Source: CAVSUR01 sp052143655 (GTDB lineage: Bacteria > Actinomycetota > Actinomycetes > Streptosporangiales > Streptosporangiaceae). Taken from it: a stretch of 30,026 nt of DNA. Where the stretch lies: positions 1 to 30,026 of the forward strand of contig JBKQSL010000163.1 in NCBI GenBank assembly GCA_052143655.1, read 5' to 3'. Both the position numbers and the translations under genes were made by a program. Of this stretch, positions 7,968 through 15,391 are shown in pieces. The notes beneath the pieces were generated by a model. That model was not told the origin of the DNA, ran no database searches, and saw only the letters and a program-made list of their open reading frames with translations. Positions within the stretch are counted from its first letter, which is position 1. Each line of letters begins with the position of its first letter.

Positions 7968-8912
7968 TCACGGCTGGACCGGATCCTCAGTCGGGTAGTA
8001 GTAGCCGTTGCCGCCGGTCAGGCCCGCCTTGACCATCGCCTTGCTCATCTGCGGCACGACCGTCGGGTCATAGGTGGTGGCGAAAGGCGGCAGCATCCTG
8101 GTGATGCTGGCCAGCTGCACCTCGCTGTGGTGCGCCCACGCCAGGAACTGGCCGGGCGTCACGACCTGGCCGTAGTCATACATCGCGCCATGCCAAAGCC
8201 CGCACAGCTCCGCGCAGCGCACGGTGACCTGGCCCAGCTGCAGCGGCTTGGTGAAGGCGACGTTGTTGACGCCGGGGTTCGCGTCCGCCTTCACCCCGAG
8301 CTGGTAGGCCCAGAAGCTGTGGATGACGTCGATCGAGGTGACGTCGAACTGCACCCACTGGTCCCTGGGCAGCACCAGCGCCGTGGTCTCGAACCCGCCG
8401 AACTGCGGGTAGCGGTAGGTGAACTTCCACTGCTGCCCGATCACCTGCACGACGAGCGGCCGGCCGGCCGGCTTCCAGATCGGGCTCGGGCCCTCGCCGG
8501 CGCCCGCGCCCTGCGGCACGACCAGCTCGTAAGTGCCGAACGCGAACAGGAACAGCACGATGGCCGCGGTGACCGAGATCCAGGTAACCGCGACCGTCGT
8601 GCTGCCATGCAGCGGCGGGCCGTCCTCGTCGTCTCCGGGACGCCGCCGCCAGACAATGATCGCGTAGCCGAAGTAGACCAGCACGAACAGCATCACCGGG
8701 GCTGCGATGACGCTCAGGATCTTGATGTCGAACTGCTGGCCGGCTGCCGAGGTGGACATGTCCCCCGGCGGCAGGTGCGGCCCCCAGACCAGGTAGATGA
8801 GCAGGTCGGCGGCGATCGCGAAGGGCAGCCAGATCAGGAAGATGCGCAGGCCGTGGTTAGGCTCGGGCGAGCCCGCAGCCGCCGCCCCGGCGGCCCCGGT
8901 TGAGGCGGCCAT
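7968..8912 (-). CDS. ctaC: cytochrome c oxidase subunit II with CuA site
   Basis: A 314-aa subunit that accepts electrons from cytochrome c or a cupredoxin at a binuclear CuA centre and passes them to heme a. The CuA motif is complete: H198 (DVIHSFW), then C233-AEL-C237-GLW-H241-GA-M244. Three hydrophobic segments (about 21-44, 64-88 and 108-130) precede the cupredoxin domain, one more than the usual hairpin. There is no CxxCH, so it carries no fused cytochrome c. The ATG at 8912 overlaps the TGA of the upstream cupredoxin-like gene, with GGAGGTG upstream. A 91-bp spacer containing a GC-rich hairpin separates it from ctaD. About 65 residues follow the CuA loop (TRMLPPFATTYDP onward). Confidence 0.95.
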   Translation of the reverse strand: MAASTGAAGAAAAGSPEPNHGLRIFLIWLPFAIAADLLIYLVWGPHLPPGDMSTSAAGQQFDIKILSVIAAPVMLFVLVYFGYAIIVWRRRPGDDEDGPPLHGSTTVAVTWISVTAAIVLFLFAFGTYELVVPQGAGAGEGPSPIWKPAGRPLVVQVIGQQWKFTYRYPQFGGFETTALVLPRDQWVQFDVTSIDVIHSFWAYQLGVKADANPGVNNVAFTKPLQLGQVTVRCAELCGLWHGAMYDYGQVVTPGQFLAWAHHSEVQLASITRMLPPFATTYDPTVVPQMSKAMVKAGLTGGNGYYYPTEDPVQP

Positions 8913-9598
8913 CAGTTCACCACCTCCATGTTGCCGGTCATGTAACCGAGCGTCTGCATGGGACCGCCGAAGCCGGCGTAGAAGCCGCCGCCGCACGGGA
9001 TCCGGCACTGCCAGAAGTAGCTGCCGGTGACCCTGGGCGTCATGAAGCTGAACGTCATGGTCTTGTGCGGGGACGACAGGGTGCACGGCGAGGTGCCGCA
9101 CAGGTTCGCGGTCAGCGACGGCGTGTCCATCGGCACGTTGAGGTTAATCCCCGGGATCGAGAACGTGTGCCCGACGTTGCAGCCCGAATAGGAGTTCAGC
9201 GCGGTGAACGGACGGCCGTTGGAGAACGCGACGCCGCCCAGGGTGCCGGTGACCCGGCCCCAGTAGTTGTTGCGCAGCGGCGTGCAGCCGTCGTAGCCGT
9301 AGATCGTCATGTCGATCCGGCTGCCGGCCGGCACCTGGAAGATGGTCGTGTGCACCCACTGGTGAGTGGCCGGGTTCTGGATGAAGTACGTCACCCAGTC
9401 CGGCTTGGATGTCACCGTGGTCTGCGGTGCCTCCTGCATCACCACGTGCACGGTGGCGCCGGTATCAGCCTGGACGCCCGAGCCGAACGCGATCGTCGGC
9501 GACCCGCCGAGCAGGTAGTGGACGAGCAGGAAGACCGCGCCCCCGACGACGGCCACGAAAGCCGCCAGCAGCGTCACGATACGGACCGGCAGGGACAC
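8912..9598 (-). CDS. membrane-anchored cupredoxin-like protein with degenerate CuA motif
   Basis: A 228-aa protein and the first gene of the oxidase operon. GTG 9598 is preceded by GAGGTG seven bases upstream. An N-terminal helix (about 6-30) anchors an extracytoplasmic domain. GHTFSIPGINLNVP (H144) resembles the first copper ligand loop of cupredoxins. The C-terminal loop reads YFWQ-C198-RIP-C202-GGG-F206, then Met residues at 214 and 220. The two Cys have the CuA spacing (C-x3-C), but the expected His four residues later is Phe. Four further Cys (105, 140, 167, 172) could form disulfides. It may be a degenerate subunit II paralogue, an electron shuttle with an altered copper site, or a copper chaperone; sequence cannot decide. 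Its stop overlaps the ctaC start, so it is co-translated with subunit II. Confidence 0.75.
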   Translation of the reverse strand: MSLPVRIVTLLAAFVAVVGGAVFLLVHYLLGGSPTIAFGSGVQADTGATVHVVMQEAPQTTVTSKPDWVTYFIQNPATHQWVHTTIFQVPAGSRIDMTIYGYDGCTPLRNNYWGRVTGTLGGVAFSNGRPFTALNSYSGCNVGHTFSIPGINLNVPMDTPSLTANLCGTSPCTLSSPHKTMTFSFMTPRVTGSYFWQCRIPCGGGFYAGFGGPMQTLGYMTGNMEVVN

Positions 9599-9737
9599 CA
9601 GCCACCACCTCGCTTATCGGGGCCGTGAGTGCATCAGCAATGAGCCCGGCGGCGGTCAGTGCTGCCAGGACCAGATCCCGTGTATACGGACCGATCCTGC
9701 GAGCGGCAGGGGGGCAGAGCAATATCGGCGACCATGA

Positions 9738-9753
9738 ATGACCAAATTGTCAT
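9738..9753. promoter_or_regulatory. inverted repeat, possible operator
   Basis: ATGAC-CAAATT-GTCAT is a perfect 5-bp dyad around a 6-bp AT-rich centre, about 140 bp upstream of the oxidase operon start. It could bind a dimeric regulator. No direct evidence. Confidence 0.3.
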
Positions 9754-9809
9754 GATCCGCTACACCCCCCGGCGGCGCCCGGATCCGGCCCGGGTTGATG
9801 TCATGTACG

Positions 9810-9844
9810 GTTCAGCGACATACCCATTACGCAGCGCGCTGAAC
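9810..9844. promoter_or_regulatory. 8-bp inverted repeat with nested palindrome, possible operator
   Basis: GTTCAGCG (9810-9817) and CGCTGAAC (9837-9844) are perfect inverted repeats 19 bp apart. The right arm overlaps the palindrome CAGCGCGCTG (9833-9842). It sits midway between the divergent genes, where an operator or a transcript hairpin would be expected. Confidence 0.35.
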
Positions 9845-9935
9845 ACGTCGTGATCGTAATTTACTACCTAACGTAATCGAAGCAGTTCAGTGCGGTGATT
9901 CGCGCACAGAGTCGGATCCTGCAAAGGATTGCGAC

Positions 9936-9964
9936 TTGACCACGCCGGTCCTACGGAGTAGGCA
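9936..9964 (+). promoter_or_regulatory. weak candidate promoter for the response regulator
   Basis: TTGACC (9936-9941) resembles a -35 element. TAGGCA lies 17 bases later (9959-9964) as a poor -10. It is about 70 bases before the chosen start codon. This is the only -35-like hexamer noted in the right half of the gap. Confidence 0.2.
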
Positions 9965-10031
9965 TCTGCTGATACCCATACCCGCATCTGGTCGGCGGGA
10001 CTTCTAGCAGCATCACCCTGAATGTGGCGCT

Positions 10032-10793
10032 ATGCACAGTGAGTTGCCCGCAGTGAGCACGGCCGGCCCGGCTCCTGGCCCGGACCGGACAGCTCCTGAC
10101 CCCGCCCGGACCACGGCCAGCCTGGCCAGGTCCCGGATCCTGGTGATCGAGGACGAGACGGAGATCAGCGATTTCGTCAGCCGGGCGCTGACCGCCAGCG
10201 GTTACCGGGCCGACGTCGCGTGCACCGGCACCGCGGGGCTCAGCCTCGCCCGCCGGGCCGACTACGACCTGGTCATCCTCGACCTCGTCATGCCGGGTGC
10301 CGACGGCCAGTCCGTGCTGCGCGAGCTGCGCCGTTACCGCCCGGACCTGGCCGTGCTGGTGCTGTCCTGCCTGGACGACGTGACGACCAAAGTGGCCTGC
10401 CTGGAGCTGGGCGCCCAGGACTACCTGACCAAGCCCTTCTCGCTGGCCGAGCTGCTGGCCCGGGTCCGGGTCCGGGTCCGGCTGCGCGCCGACGGCCATC
10501 CGCGGACCGAGCTGATCCGGGCCGGCTACCTCGTGCTGGACGTCGGCAGGCTGCAAGCCGATATCGGGCACGGGCCGGTGGCCCTGACCCGGCTGGAGTT
10601 CCTGCTGCTGCGCGAGCTGGTGGAGCACCCCGGCGAGTCGGTCGGCAAGGACCAGCTGCTGGCCTCCATCTGGGGGCTGGATTTCCATCCCGGCTCGAAC
10701 GTGGTGGACGTCTGCGTCCGCCGGCTCCGGTCGAAGCTGGGATTCGACCTGATCAAGACGGTGCGCGGTGCCGGGTACAAGCTCGCGTCCTGA
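10032..10793 (+). CDS. OmpR/PhoB-type response regulator
   Basis: A 253-aa two-component response regulator. The receiver domain (about 34-150) has the acidic pair E40/D41, phosphoacceptor D84 (VILDLVMPG), switch S112 and K134 (YLTKPF). A winged-helix DNA-binding domain follows (about 160-253) with the typical ending VRRLRSKLG...VRGAGYKLA. A 30-residue Pro/Ala-rich N-terminal extension precedes the receiver. No ribosome site is seen before ATG 10032, so the start is uncertain; GTG 10053 or a leaderless transcript are alternatives. It overlaps the kinase gene by 26 bp and is divergent from the oxidase operon, which suggests it controls the oxidase and its assembly genes. The signal is unknown. 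Confidence 0.93.
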   Translation: MHSELPAVSTAGPAPGPDRTAPDPARTTASLARSRILVIEDETEISDFVSRALTASGYRADVACTGTAGLSLARRADYDLVILDLVMPGADGQSVLRELRRYRPDLAVLVLSCLDDVTTKVACLELGAQDYLTKPFSLAELLARVRVRVRLRADGHPRTELIRAGYLVLDVGRLQADIGHGPVALTRLEFLLLRELVEHPGESVGKDQLLASIWGLDFHPGSNVVDVCVRRLRSKLGFDLIKTVRGAGYKLAS

Positions 10794-12108
10794 CCACGCG
10801 GCAGGCCTGGGCGGCCCGGCGGCTGAACTCGGCGGTCCGGCCCCCGCCGGGCCCGGTCCGGCTGACGGCCTGGCCGGCGAGCTGACCGCCGCGCCGCCGG
10901 ACGGGATAGCCGGCGACGTCAGCACGCCCCCTCCCGCGCCGGGCGAGCCCGCGGCGCGGGCACCGCTCACCGTTGGCCCGGAGCTGGCGTGGGCAGCGTT
11001 CTGGCTGCTGAACCTGGCCGTGATGGTGGTGTTCCCGCACTGGGCGACGATCCCCTTCTACCTGATCTGGATCAGCCTCGCCGTGCTGTACGGCTTCCGG
11101 GTCTGGCCGCTGCCGCCCACCGTCTGGCTGCTGACCGCGGTCACGATCACGACCGGTGCCGCCGTGCTGTCCGGGGTGACCCGGTCGATGGAGCCCGCCG
11201 GGGCGCTCAGCAAGGTACCGCTGATGGCGGCGATGTTCTGGGCCATGGCCTGGCACACCCAGCGCCGCCTGACCGCCGACGCTGAGCGCGCCTCGGTGGG
11301 CGAGGAGAACGCCCGGCTGCTCGCCACCCAGCGCCGCTTCCTCCAGGACGCCTCGCATCAGCTCCGGACCCCGATCACGATCGCGCTCGGCCACGCCGAG
11401 CTGCTCGCCCGGCAGCTGGCCGGGCGAGCAGGCGAGCGGGACATCAACGTCGTGGTCAGCGAGCTGAACCGGCTGCGCCGGCTGAGCGAGCGGCTGCTGC
11501 TCATCGCCGCCTCGGAAAACCCGGACTTCCTGCTGGAGGAGCCGGTGGCACTGGAGCAGTTCGCGATCGAGGTGCTGGCCCGCTGGCGGCCGACGGCACA
11601 GCGGCGCTGGCAGCTGGGCCAGCTGGACTACGTGACCGTCAGCGCCGACCGCGAGCGGCTCGGGCTCGCCGTTGACGCCCTGCTGGAGAACGCCGTCCGG
11701 CACACCGCGGCCAGCCAGGGCATCCGGCTGGCAGTAGTCCGGGACAGCCCGGCCCGGTCCGCCCGGCTGATCGTCGAGGACACCGGCACGGGCATAGCGC
11801 CGGCCGAGCTGGCCCGCGTGTTCGACCGGTTCGCCACGGGCGCGCCCCAGGACGGCCGCCGCGGCACCGGGCTGGGCCTGGCGCTGGTACTGGCCATCGC
11901 CCGCGGGCACGGCGGCGAGGTCCGGGCGCGGAGCACGCCAGGCGCCGGGAGCCGGTTCGAGATCGTGCTGCCGATACTGACCAGGGCCCTGACCGACGCG
12001 GACAGCGGGGCGCACCCGCCCGCCGCGGCGCGCGCGGGCGTCATCCCCGGGCCGCCGGCGGTGACAACCGCCCGCTCCCGCGGCAGCAGCGGGTCGGGCA
12101 GGATGTAG
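10768..12108 (+). CDS. membrane sensor histidine kinase
   Basis: A 446-aa partner kinase starting at GTG 10768 inside the regulator gene. After about 70 low-complexity Pro/Ala/Gly residues come four hydrophobic segments (about 72-165), with very short loops and no sizeable extracytoplasmic sensor domain, so the signal may be sensed in the membrane. The dimerisation box is FLQDAS-H197-QLRTPI with phosphoacceptor H197. The HATPase domain shows the N box (LLENAVRHTA), G1 (DTGTGIAP) and G2 (GTGLGLAL). A Pro/Ala-rich tail of about 45 residues follows. The next gene begins two bases after its stop. Its position suggests redox, oxygen or copper sensing, but no sensing motif is visible. Confidence 0.93.
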   Translation: MPGTSSRPDHAAGLGGPAAELGGPAPAGPGPADGLAGELTAAPPDGIAGDVSTPPPAPGEPAARAPLTVGPELAWAAFWLLNLAVMVVFPHWATIPFYLIWISLAVLYGFRVWPLPPTVWLLTAVTITTGAAVLSGVTRSMEPAGALSKVPLMAAMFWAMAWHTQRRLTADAERASVGEENARLLATQRRFLQDASHQLRTPITIALGHAELLARQLAGRAGERDINVVVSELNRLRRLSERLLLIAASENPDFLLEEPVALEQFAIEVLARWRPTAQRRWQLGQLDYVTVSADRERLGLAVDALLENAVRHTAASQGIRLAVVRDSPARSARLIVEDTGTGIAPAELARVFDRFATGAPQDGRRGTGLGLALVLAIARGHGGEVRARSTPGAGSRFEIVLPILTRALTDADSGAHPPAAARAGVIPGPPAVTTARSRGSSGSGRM

Positions 12109-12110
12109 CC

Positions 12111-12698
12111 ATGGCAACCGGACTGAGCCGGATGTCCGCCCGCGGCAAGATCGCAGCTGCCGCCGGCGTGATCGTCATCGCCGTTGTCGTCGTGGCCGTG
12201 ATCAGCGCGACGGGATCGGCGGGCCAGCAGCGCGCGCTGCCGAAGGCCAGCAGCTTCTCGCTGCATGAGCTGGGGCACCCTGGCACCGTCTCGCTGGCCG
12301 CGCTGGCGGGACGGCCGGTCATCATCAACTTCTTCGCCTCGTGGTGCGCTCCGTGCCAGCGGGAGACTCCGCTGATCGCCCGCTTCTACGACGAGCACCA
12401 CGGCCAGGTGGCGATCATCGGCATCGACTCTAACGACCACGCCGGCTCGGCGCTGCGCTTCCTGCACCAGGCGGGCGTGCGCTACCCGGTAGGCTTCGAC
12501 CCCTACCCGGCCAGCACGACCACCTCCTACGGGGTGCTCGCCCTGCCGCAGACGTTCTTTCTCAACTCTGCTCACCGCATCGTGCGCCATCTGTTCGGCG
12601 CGGTGACGATGCACCAGCTCACGGCGGGCGCGGCCGCCATCGGGGGGCGGCCCGCGGCCGCTCTCGGCGCCGCGGCTCCTGCCCAGGATCGAGGCTGA
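12111..12698 (+). CDS. TlpA/ResA-like membrane-anchored thioredoxin
   Basis: A 195-aa protein with an N-terminal anchor (about residues 12-33) and an extracytoplasmic thioredoxin fold of the AhpC/TSA-Redoxin type. The active site is C79-AP-C82 within NFFASWCAPCQRE, and the cis-Pro loop is LPQTFF. TlpA/ResA proteins keep Cys of cytochrome c, Sco or the CuA site reduced outside the membrane; here the neighbours favour CuA or Sco. The start lies two bases after the kinase stop, with AGGA seven bases upstream. The last 25 residues are Ala-rich. A CcdA/DsbD-type electron donor is not present in the window. Confidence 0.9.
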   Translation: MATGLSRMSARGKIAAAAGVIVIAVVVVAVISATGSAGQQRALPKASSFSLHELGHPGTVSLAALAGRPVIINFFASWCAPCQRETPLIARFYDEHHGQVAIIGIDSNDHAGSALRFLHQAGVRYPVGFDPYPASTTTSYGVLALPQTFFLNSAHRIVRHLFGAVTMHQLTAGAAAIGGRPAAALGAAAPAQDRG

Positions 12699-12702
12699 AC
12701 CA

Positions 12703-13332
12703 GTGTCCACGCCGACCAGGACCGAGCCGCCCTGGGTGCCGCTGCGCAGCAGCCGGTGGCCCGTCCGGCGGGCCCCGCGCTGGGTGTGGCTGGCCGTCGC
12801 CGCGCTGGTGGCGGTCGCCGTCGCGGTCGGGCTCGCGCACCGGCCGACCGCGGCCCAGCGGGCCAGCGACCTGACGGGGTTCCTGCAGACGATGAACGCC
12901 GACATCCAGTCGTGCGCAGGCGGCCTCGGCGACTCGATGACAGCACTGCACGCCATCGAGTCCGGGACCAGCCGGGACGTCCATACGGCCGTCACGATCG
13001 CCGGAACCGGCGCGGCGAACTGCTCGCCGGCCAATAACGAGCTGCTCGACGACCTGGAGAACTACCAGGTGCCGGAGTCGCTGGACAGCTACCACCTGCA
13101 GGCCGCCGTCACCGGCCTGGTGAACTGGGCGGCGCCGGACGCCGGGCAGGTCCAGCAGGACGCCGTCCGCATCCTGCAGGCGCACGGGCCCGCGGCGCGG
13201 GCCGCCGCGACTACCGCGCTGCGGCGCGACCGGGCCCGGCTGAACGCCCAGCGGGCTGCGGTCGACACTGTGCTGAATTCCGCCATCGCGGCGCTGCACC
13301 CGAGCGCGGCCGCGCCGCGGCTGCCGGGCTGA
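12703..13332 (+). CDS. uncharacterised membrane-anchored protein of the oxidase-assembly set
   Basis: A 209-aa protein of unrecognised family. GTG 12703 lies four bases after the tlpA-like stop. A basic segment (RRAPR) precedes one hydrophobic helix (about 27-45, VWLAVAALVAVAVAVGLAH), giving an N-in, C-out topology. The exported 160 residues are predicted helical and Ala-rich, with two Cys (about 71 and 107) that could pair. No metal-binding motif is obvious, and no Met- or His-rich patch is seen. Context (TlpA before, Sco fusion after) suggests a role in oxidase or copper handling, by association only. Confidence 0.75.
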   Translation: MSTPTRTEPPWVPLRSSRWPVRRAPRWVWLAVAALVAVAVAVGLAHRPTAAQRASDLTGFLQTMNADIQSCAGGLGDSMTALHAIESGTSRDVHTAVTIAGTGAANCSPANNELLDDLENYQVPESLDSYHLQAAVTGLVNWAAPDAGQVQQDAVRILQAHGPAARAAATTALRRDRARLNAQRAAVDTVLNSAIAALHPSAAAPRLPG

Positions 13333-13366
13333 GCACCGCGCGATCTGGAAGAGGGACTGACCGACG

Positions 13367-15391
13367 ATGCCAGGGATGAATTCCGGGCTCAATATCAGCG
13401 ACCCGGCACTGGTGGCCGCGTTCCGGACTGCCCTGCTGCACCAGGGACTGGCCATCCTGGCCGTCCTGCTCGTCCTCGCGCTCGCCTGGGTCGCCGCCCG
13501 GGAGTGGCTCGCGGCGGGCATGGCCGGCCCGGGCGGGCCGCGGCCCGGCGGCCAGTTCAGGGCCCGGCCGCCGGAGCCGGCCGCACGGCGGCTGCTGCGC
13601 ATCGGCTTCGGGCTTATCTGGGTCCTTGACGGCATCCTGCAGGCCCAGCCGGCCATGCCGGTCGGCCTGCCGTCGAACGTGATGCGGCCAGCAGCCGCCA
13701 GTTCCCCGGCCTGGGTACAGCACCTGGTCAACTGGGCAGGCACCAGCTGGTCTTACCACCCGATCCAGGCGGCCTCCGCCGCGGTGTGGATCCAGCTCGG
13801 CATCGGCATCTGGCTGCTGGCCGCGCCCCGCGGCTGGTCGTCCCGGCTGGCTGGCCTGGTCAGCGCAGGCTGGGGGCTGCTGGTCTGGGCCTTCGGCGAG
13901 GCCTTCGGCGGCATCTTCGCCCCGGGCCTGACCTGGCTGTTCGGCGCCCCAGGCGCGGTACTGTTCTACTGCGTGGCCGGCGCCCTCGTGGCGCTGCCCG
14001 AGGCCAGCTGGCGCTCGGCCCGGCTGGGCCGGCTGGTGCTCGACGGCATGGGCCTGTTCTTCCTCGGCATGGCCGTGCTCCAGGCCTGGCCCGGCCGCGG
14101 CTTCTGGCAGGGCCGGCTGCACCACCAGCCTGGCACGCTCACTGCCATGGTGTCGTCCATGGCCAGTACGCCCCAGCCGGCGTTCCTGGCCTCGTGGGTC
14201 CGCGGCTTCGCGTCGCTGATCGCCGCGCACGGCTTCGCCGTGAACCTCACCGCGGTAGTGCTGCTCGTCGTGATCGGCGCCGGGCTGCTGAGCCGGCAGC
14301 CACAGCTGACCCGGGTGGCCGTCGCCGCGGCGCTGGTGACCTGCCTGGCCGACTGGATCCTGATCGAGGACCTCGGCTTCCTCGGCGGCCTCGGCACCGA
14401 CCCGAACAGCATGATCCCGATGTTCCTGGTGGTGGCGGGCGGTTTCGTCGCGCTGACCCGAGCCCCGGCCGCGGCGGCCGCCGCGGCAGCGGCAGCGGCA
14501 GCGGCAGCGGCAGCGGCAGCGGCAGCGGCAGCGGGCATGCCAGCGCCCGCGCCCGCCGCGCCCGCCTCTGCCGCGCCGGAGCCGAGCCCGGCAGCCGCCG
14601 TCGGCGCAGCGGCGGAACCGGCCGGACCGAGCCTGGCCAGTCCGGCCGCGGCCGGCGGAAGCGGCATCGCGCCCGGGTCAGGCTGGCCCGCCCGCCTGCA
14701 GCCCGCCCGGCTGGGGCGGTCGTTTGCCGCCGTCAGCCTGTCGGCGGTGGTAGCGCTCTGGGCGGCGGCCGTGGTCCTGGTCGGTGCGGCGCCGATGGCC
14801 GCCGCGCAGGCCAGCCCGACCGCGTCGACGATCCTGGCCCAGGCGATCGACGGCAGCTTCGCTCCGCTGGGCAATCTCAAGGCCGCCGGCTTCACGCTGA
14901 CCGACACGACCGGACGGCAGGTCAGCCTGGCGAGCCTGCACGGCAAGATCGTGCTGCTGACCTTCCTCGACCCGGTCTGCACGTCGGACTGCCCGCTGAT
15001 CGCGCAGGAATTCCGCCAGGCAGACGAACAGCTCGGGGCGCAGTCCCGGAACGTGGAGATGGTGGCGATCGCGGCGAACCCGGTCTACTACACGACGGCC
15101 TACACCAGGGCATTCAACCGGCAGGAGGGCATGGCCGGGCTGGCGAACTGGCACTTCCTCACCGGCAGCCTGGCCCGGCTGCGCCAGGCCTGGCGGGCGT
15201 ACGGGATCGAGGACGAGATACTCCCGGCCGGCGGGATGATCGGGCACACCGAGGTAGCCTTCGCCATCGACGCCAGCGGCCACACCCGCGATGAGATGAA
15301 CTTCGATCCCGGTCCCGGCACCCAGAGCACCCAGGCCTCGTTCGCGGCCGAGCTCGTCAGCGTGGTCAGGCAGCTTGAGGCCACCCGATGA
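13367..15391 (+). CDS. polytopic membrane domain fused to a Sco1/SenC copper chaperone domain
   Basis: A 674-aa two-part protein. Residues 1-365 form a polytopic membrane region with roughly eight helices (for example FGLIWVLDGILQAQPAM), loosely reminiscent of DoxX-like proteins. Then come 22 consecutive Ala (about 368-389), a Pro/Ala linker, another helix (about 450-475) and a Sco domain (about 500-674). The Sco copper site is complete: C538-TSD-C542-P and H627 (GMIGHTEVAF). Sco proteins deliver copper to, or reduce, the CuA site of subunit II. Most Sco proteins have a single anchor, so a full membrane domain is unusual. ATG 13367 is preceded by GAGGGA ten bases away; ATG 13376 is an alternative. 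The stop overlaps the next start (ATGA). Confidence 0.87.
   Translation: MPGMNSGLNISDPALVAAFRTALLHQGLAILAVLLVLALAWVAAREWLAAGMAGPGGPRPGGQFRARPPEPAARRLLRIGFGLIWVLDGILQAQPAMPVGLPSNVMRPAAASSPAWVQHLVNWAGTSWSYHPIQAASAAVWIQLGIGIWLLAAPRGWSSRLAGLVSAGWGLLVWAFGEAFGGIFAPGLTWLFGAPGAVLFYCVAGALVALPEASWRSARLGRLVLDGMGLFFLGMAVLQAWPGRGFWQGRLHHQPGTLTAMVSSMASTPQPAFLASWVRGFASLIAAHGFAVNLTAVVLLVVIGAGLLSRQPQLTRVAVAAALVTCLADWILIEDLGFLGGLGTDPNSMIPMFLVVAGGFVALTRAPAAAAAAAAAAAAAAAAAAAAAAGMPAPAPAAPASAAPEPSPAAAVGAAAEPAGPSLASPAAAGGSGIAPGSGWPARLQPARLGRSFAAVSLSAVVALWAAAVVLVGAAPMAAAQASPTASTILAQAIDGSFAPLGNLKAAGFTLTDTTGRQVSLASLHGKIVLLTFLDPVCTSDCPLIAQEFRQADEQLGAQSRNVEMVAIAANPVYYTTAYTRAFNRQEGMAGLANWHFLTGSLARLRQAWRAYGIEDEILPAGGMIGHTEVAFAIDASGHTRDEMNFDPGPGTQSTQASFAAELVSVVRQLEATR
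14485..14532 (+). repeat. (GGCAGC)8 microsatellite encoding polyalanine
   Basis: Eight perfect hexanucleotide copies within the Sco-fusion gene, in frame as alternating GCA/GCG codons. With flanking GCG/GCC codons they give 22 consecutive Ala. Slippage would change linker length by two Ala per unit without shifting the frame. Confidence 0.95.

Larger units (their letters stand above)
9599..10031. promoter_or_regulatory. 433-bp divergent control region, oxidase operon / two-component genes
   Basis: No credible gene lies here. The stretch is clearly more AT-rich than its flanks (for example TCGTAATTTACTACCTAACG near 9855), as expected for a bidirectional promoter region. It holds the inverted repeats at 9738-9753 and 9810-9844, listed separately. 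A third GTTCAG half-site occurs at 9884-9889. No strong TTGACA/TATAAT pair was found on either strand. An operator for the adjacent response regulator would be expected here. Confidence 0.6.

Noticed and set aside
7968..8912. Possible caa3-type subunit II with fused cytochrome c
   Set aside because: No CxxCH is present after the CuA domain; the extra C-terminal ~65 residues lack heme-binding features.
9659..9853. A 64-codon plus-strand open frame in the divergent control region
   Set aside because: It has no ribosome site, mixed codon usage and no recognisable protein features, and it overlaps the inverted repeats.
9951..10970. A 339-codon minus-strand open frame opposite the response regulator
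   Set aside because: It is antisense to clear receiver and winged-helix coding sequence, is low-complexity Pro/Gly/Arg, and reflects GC-rich codon bias.
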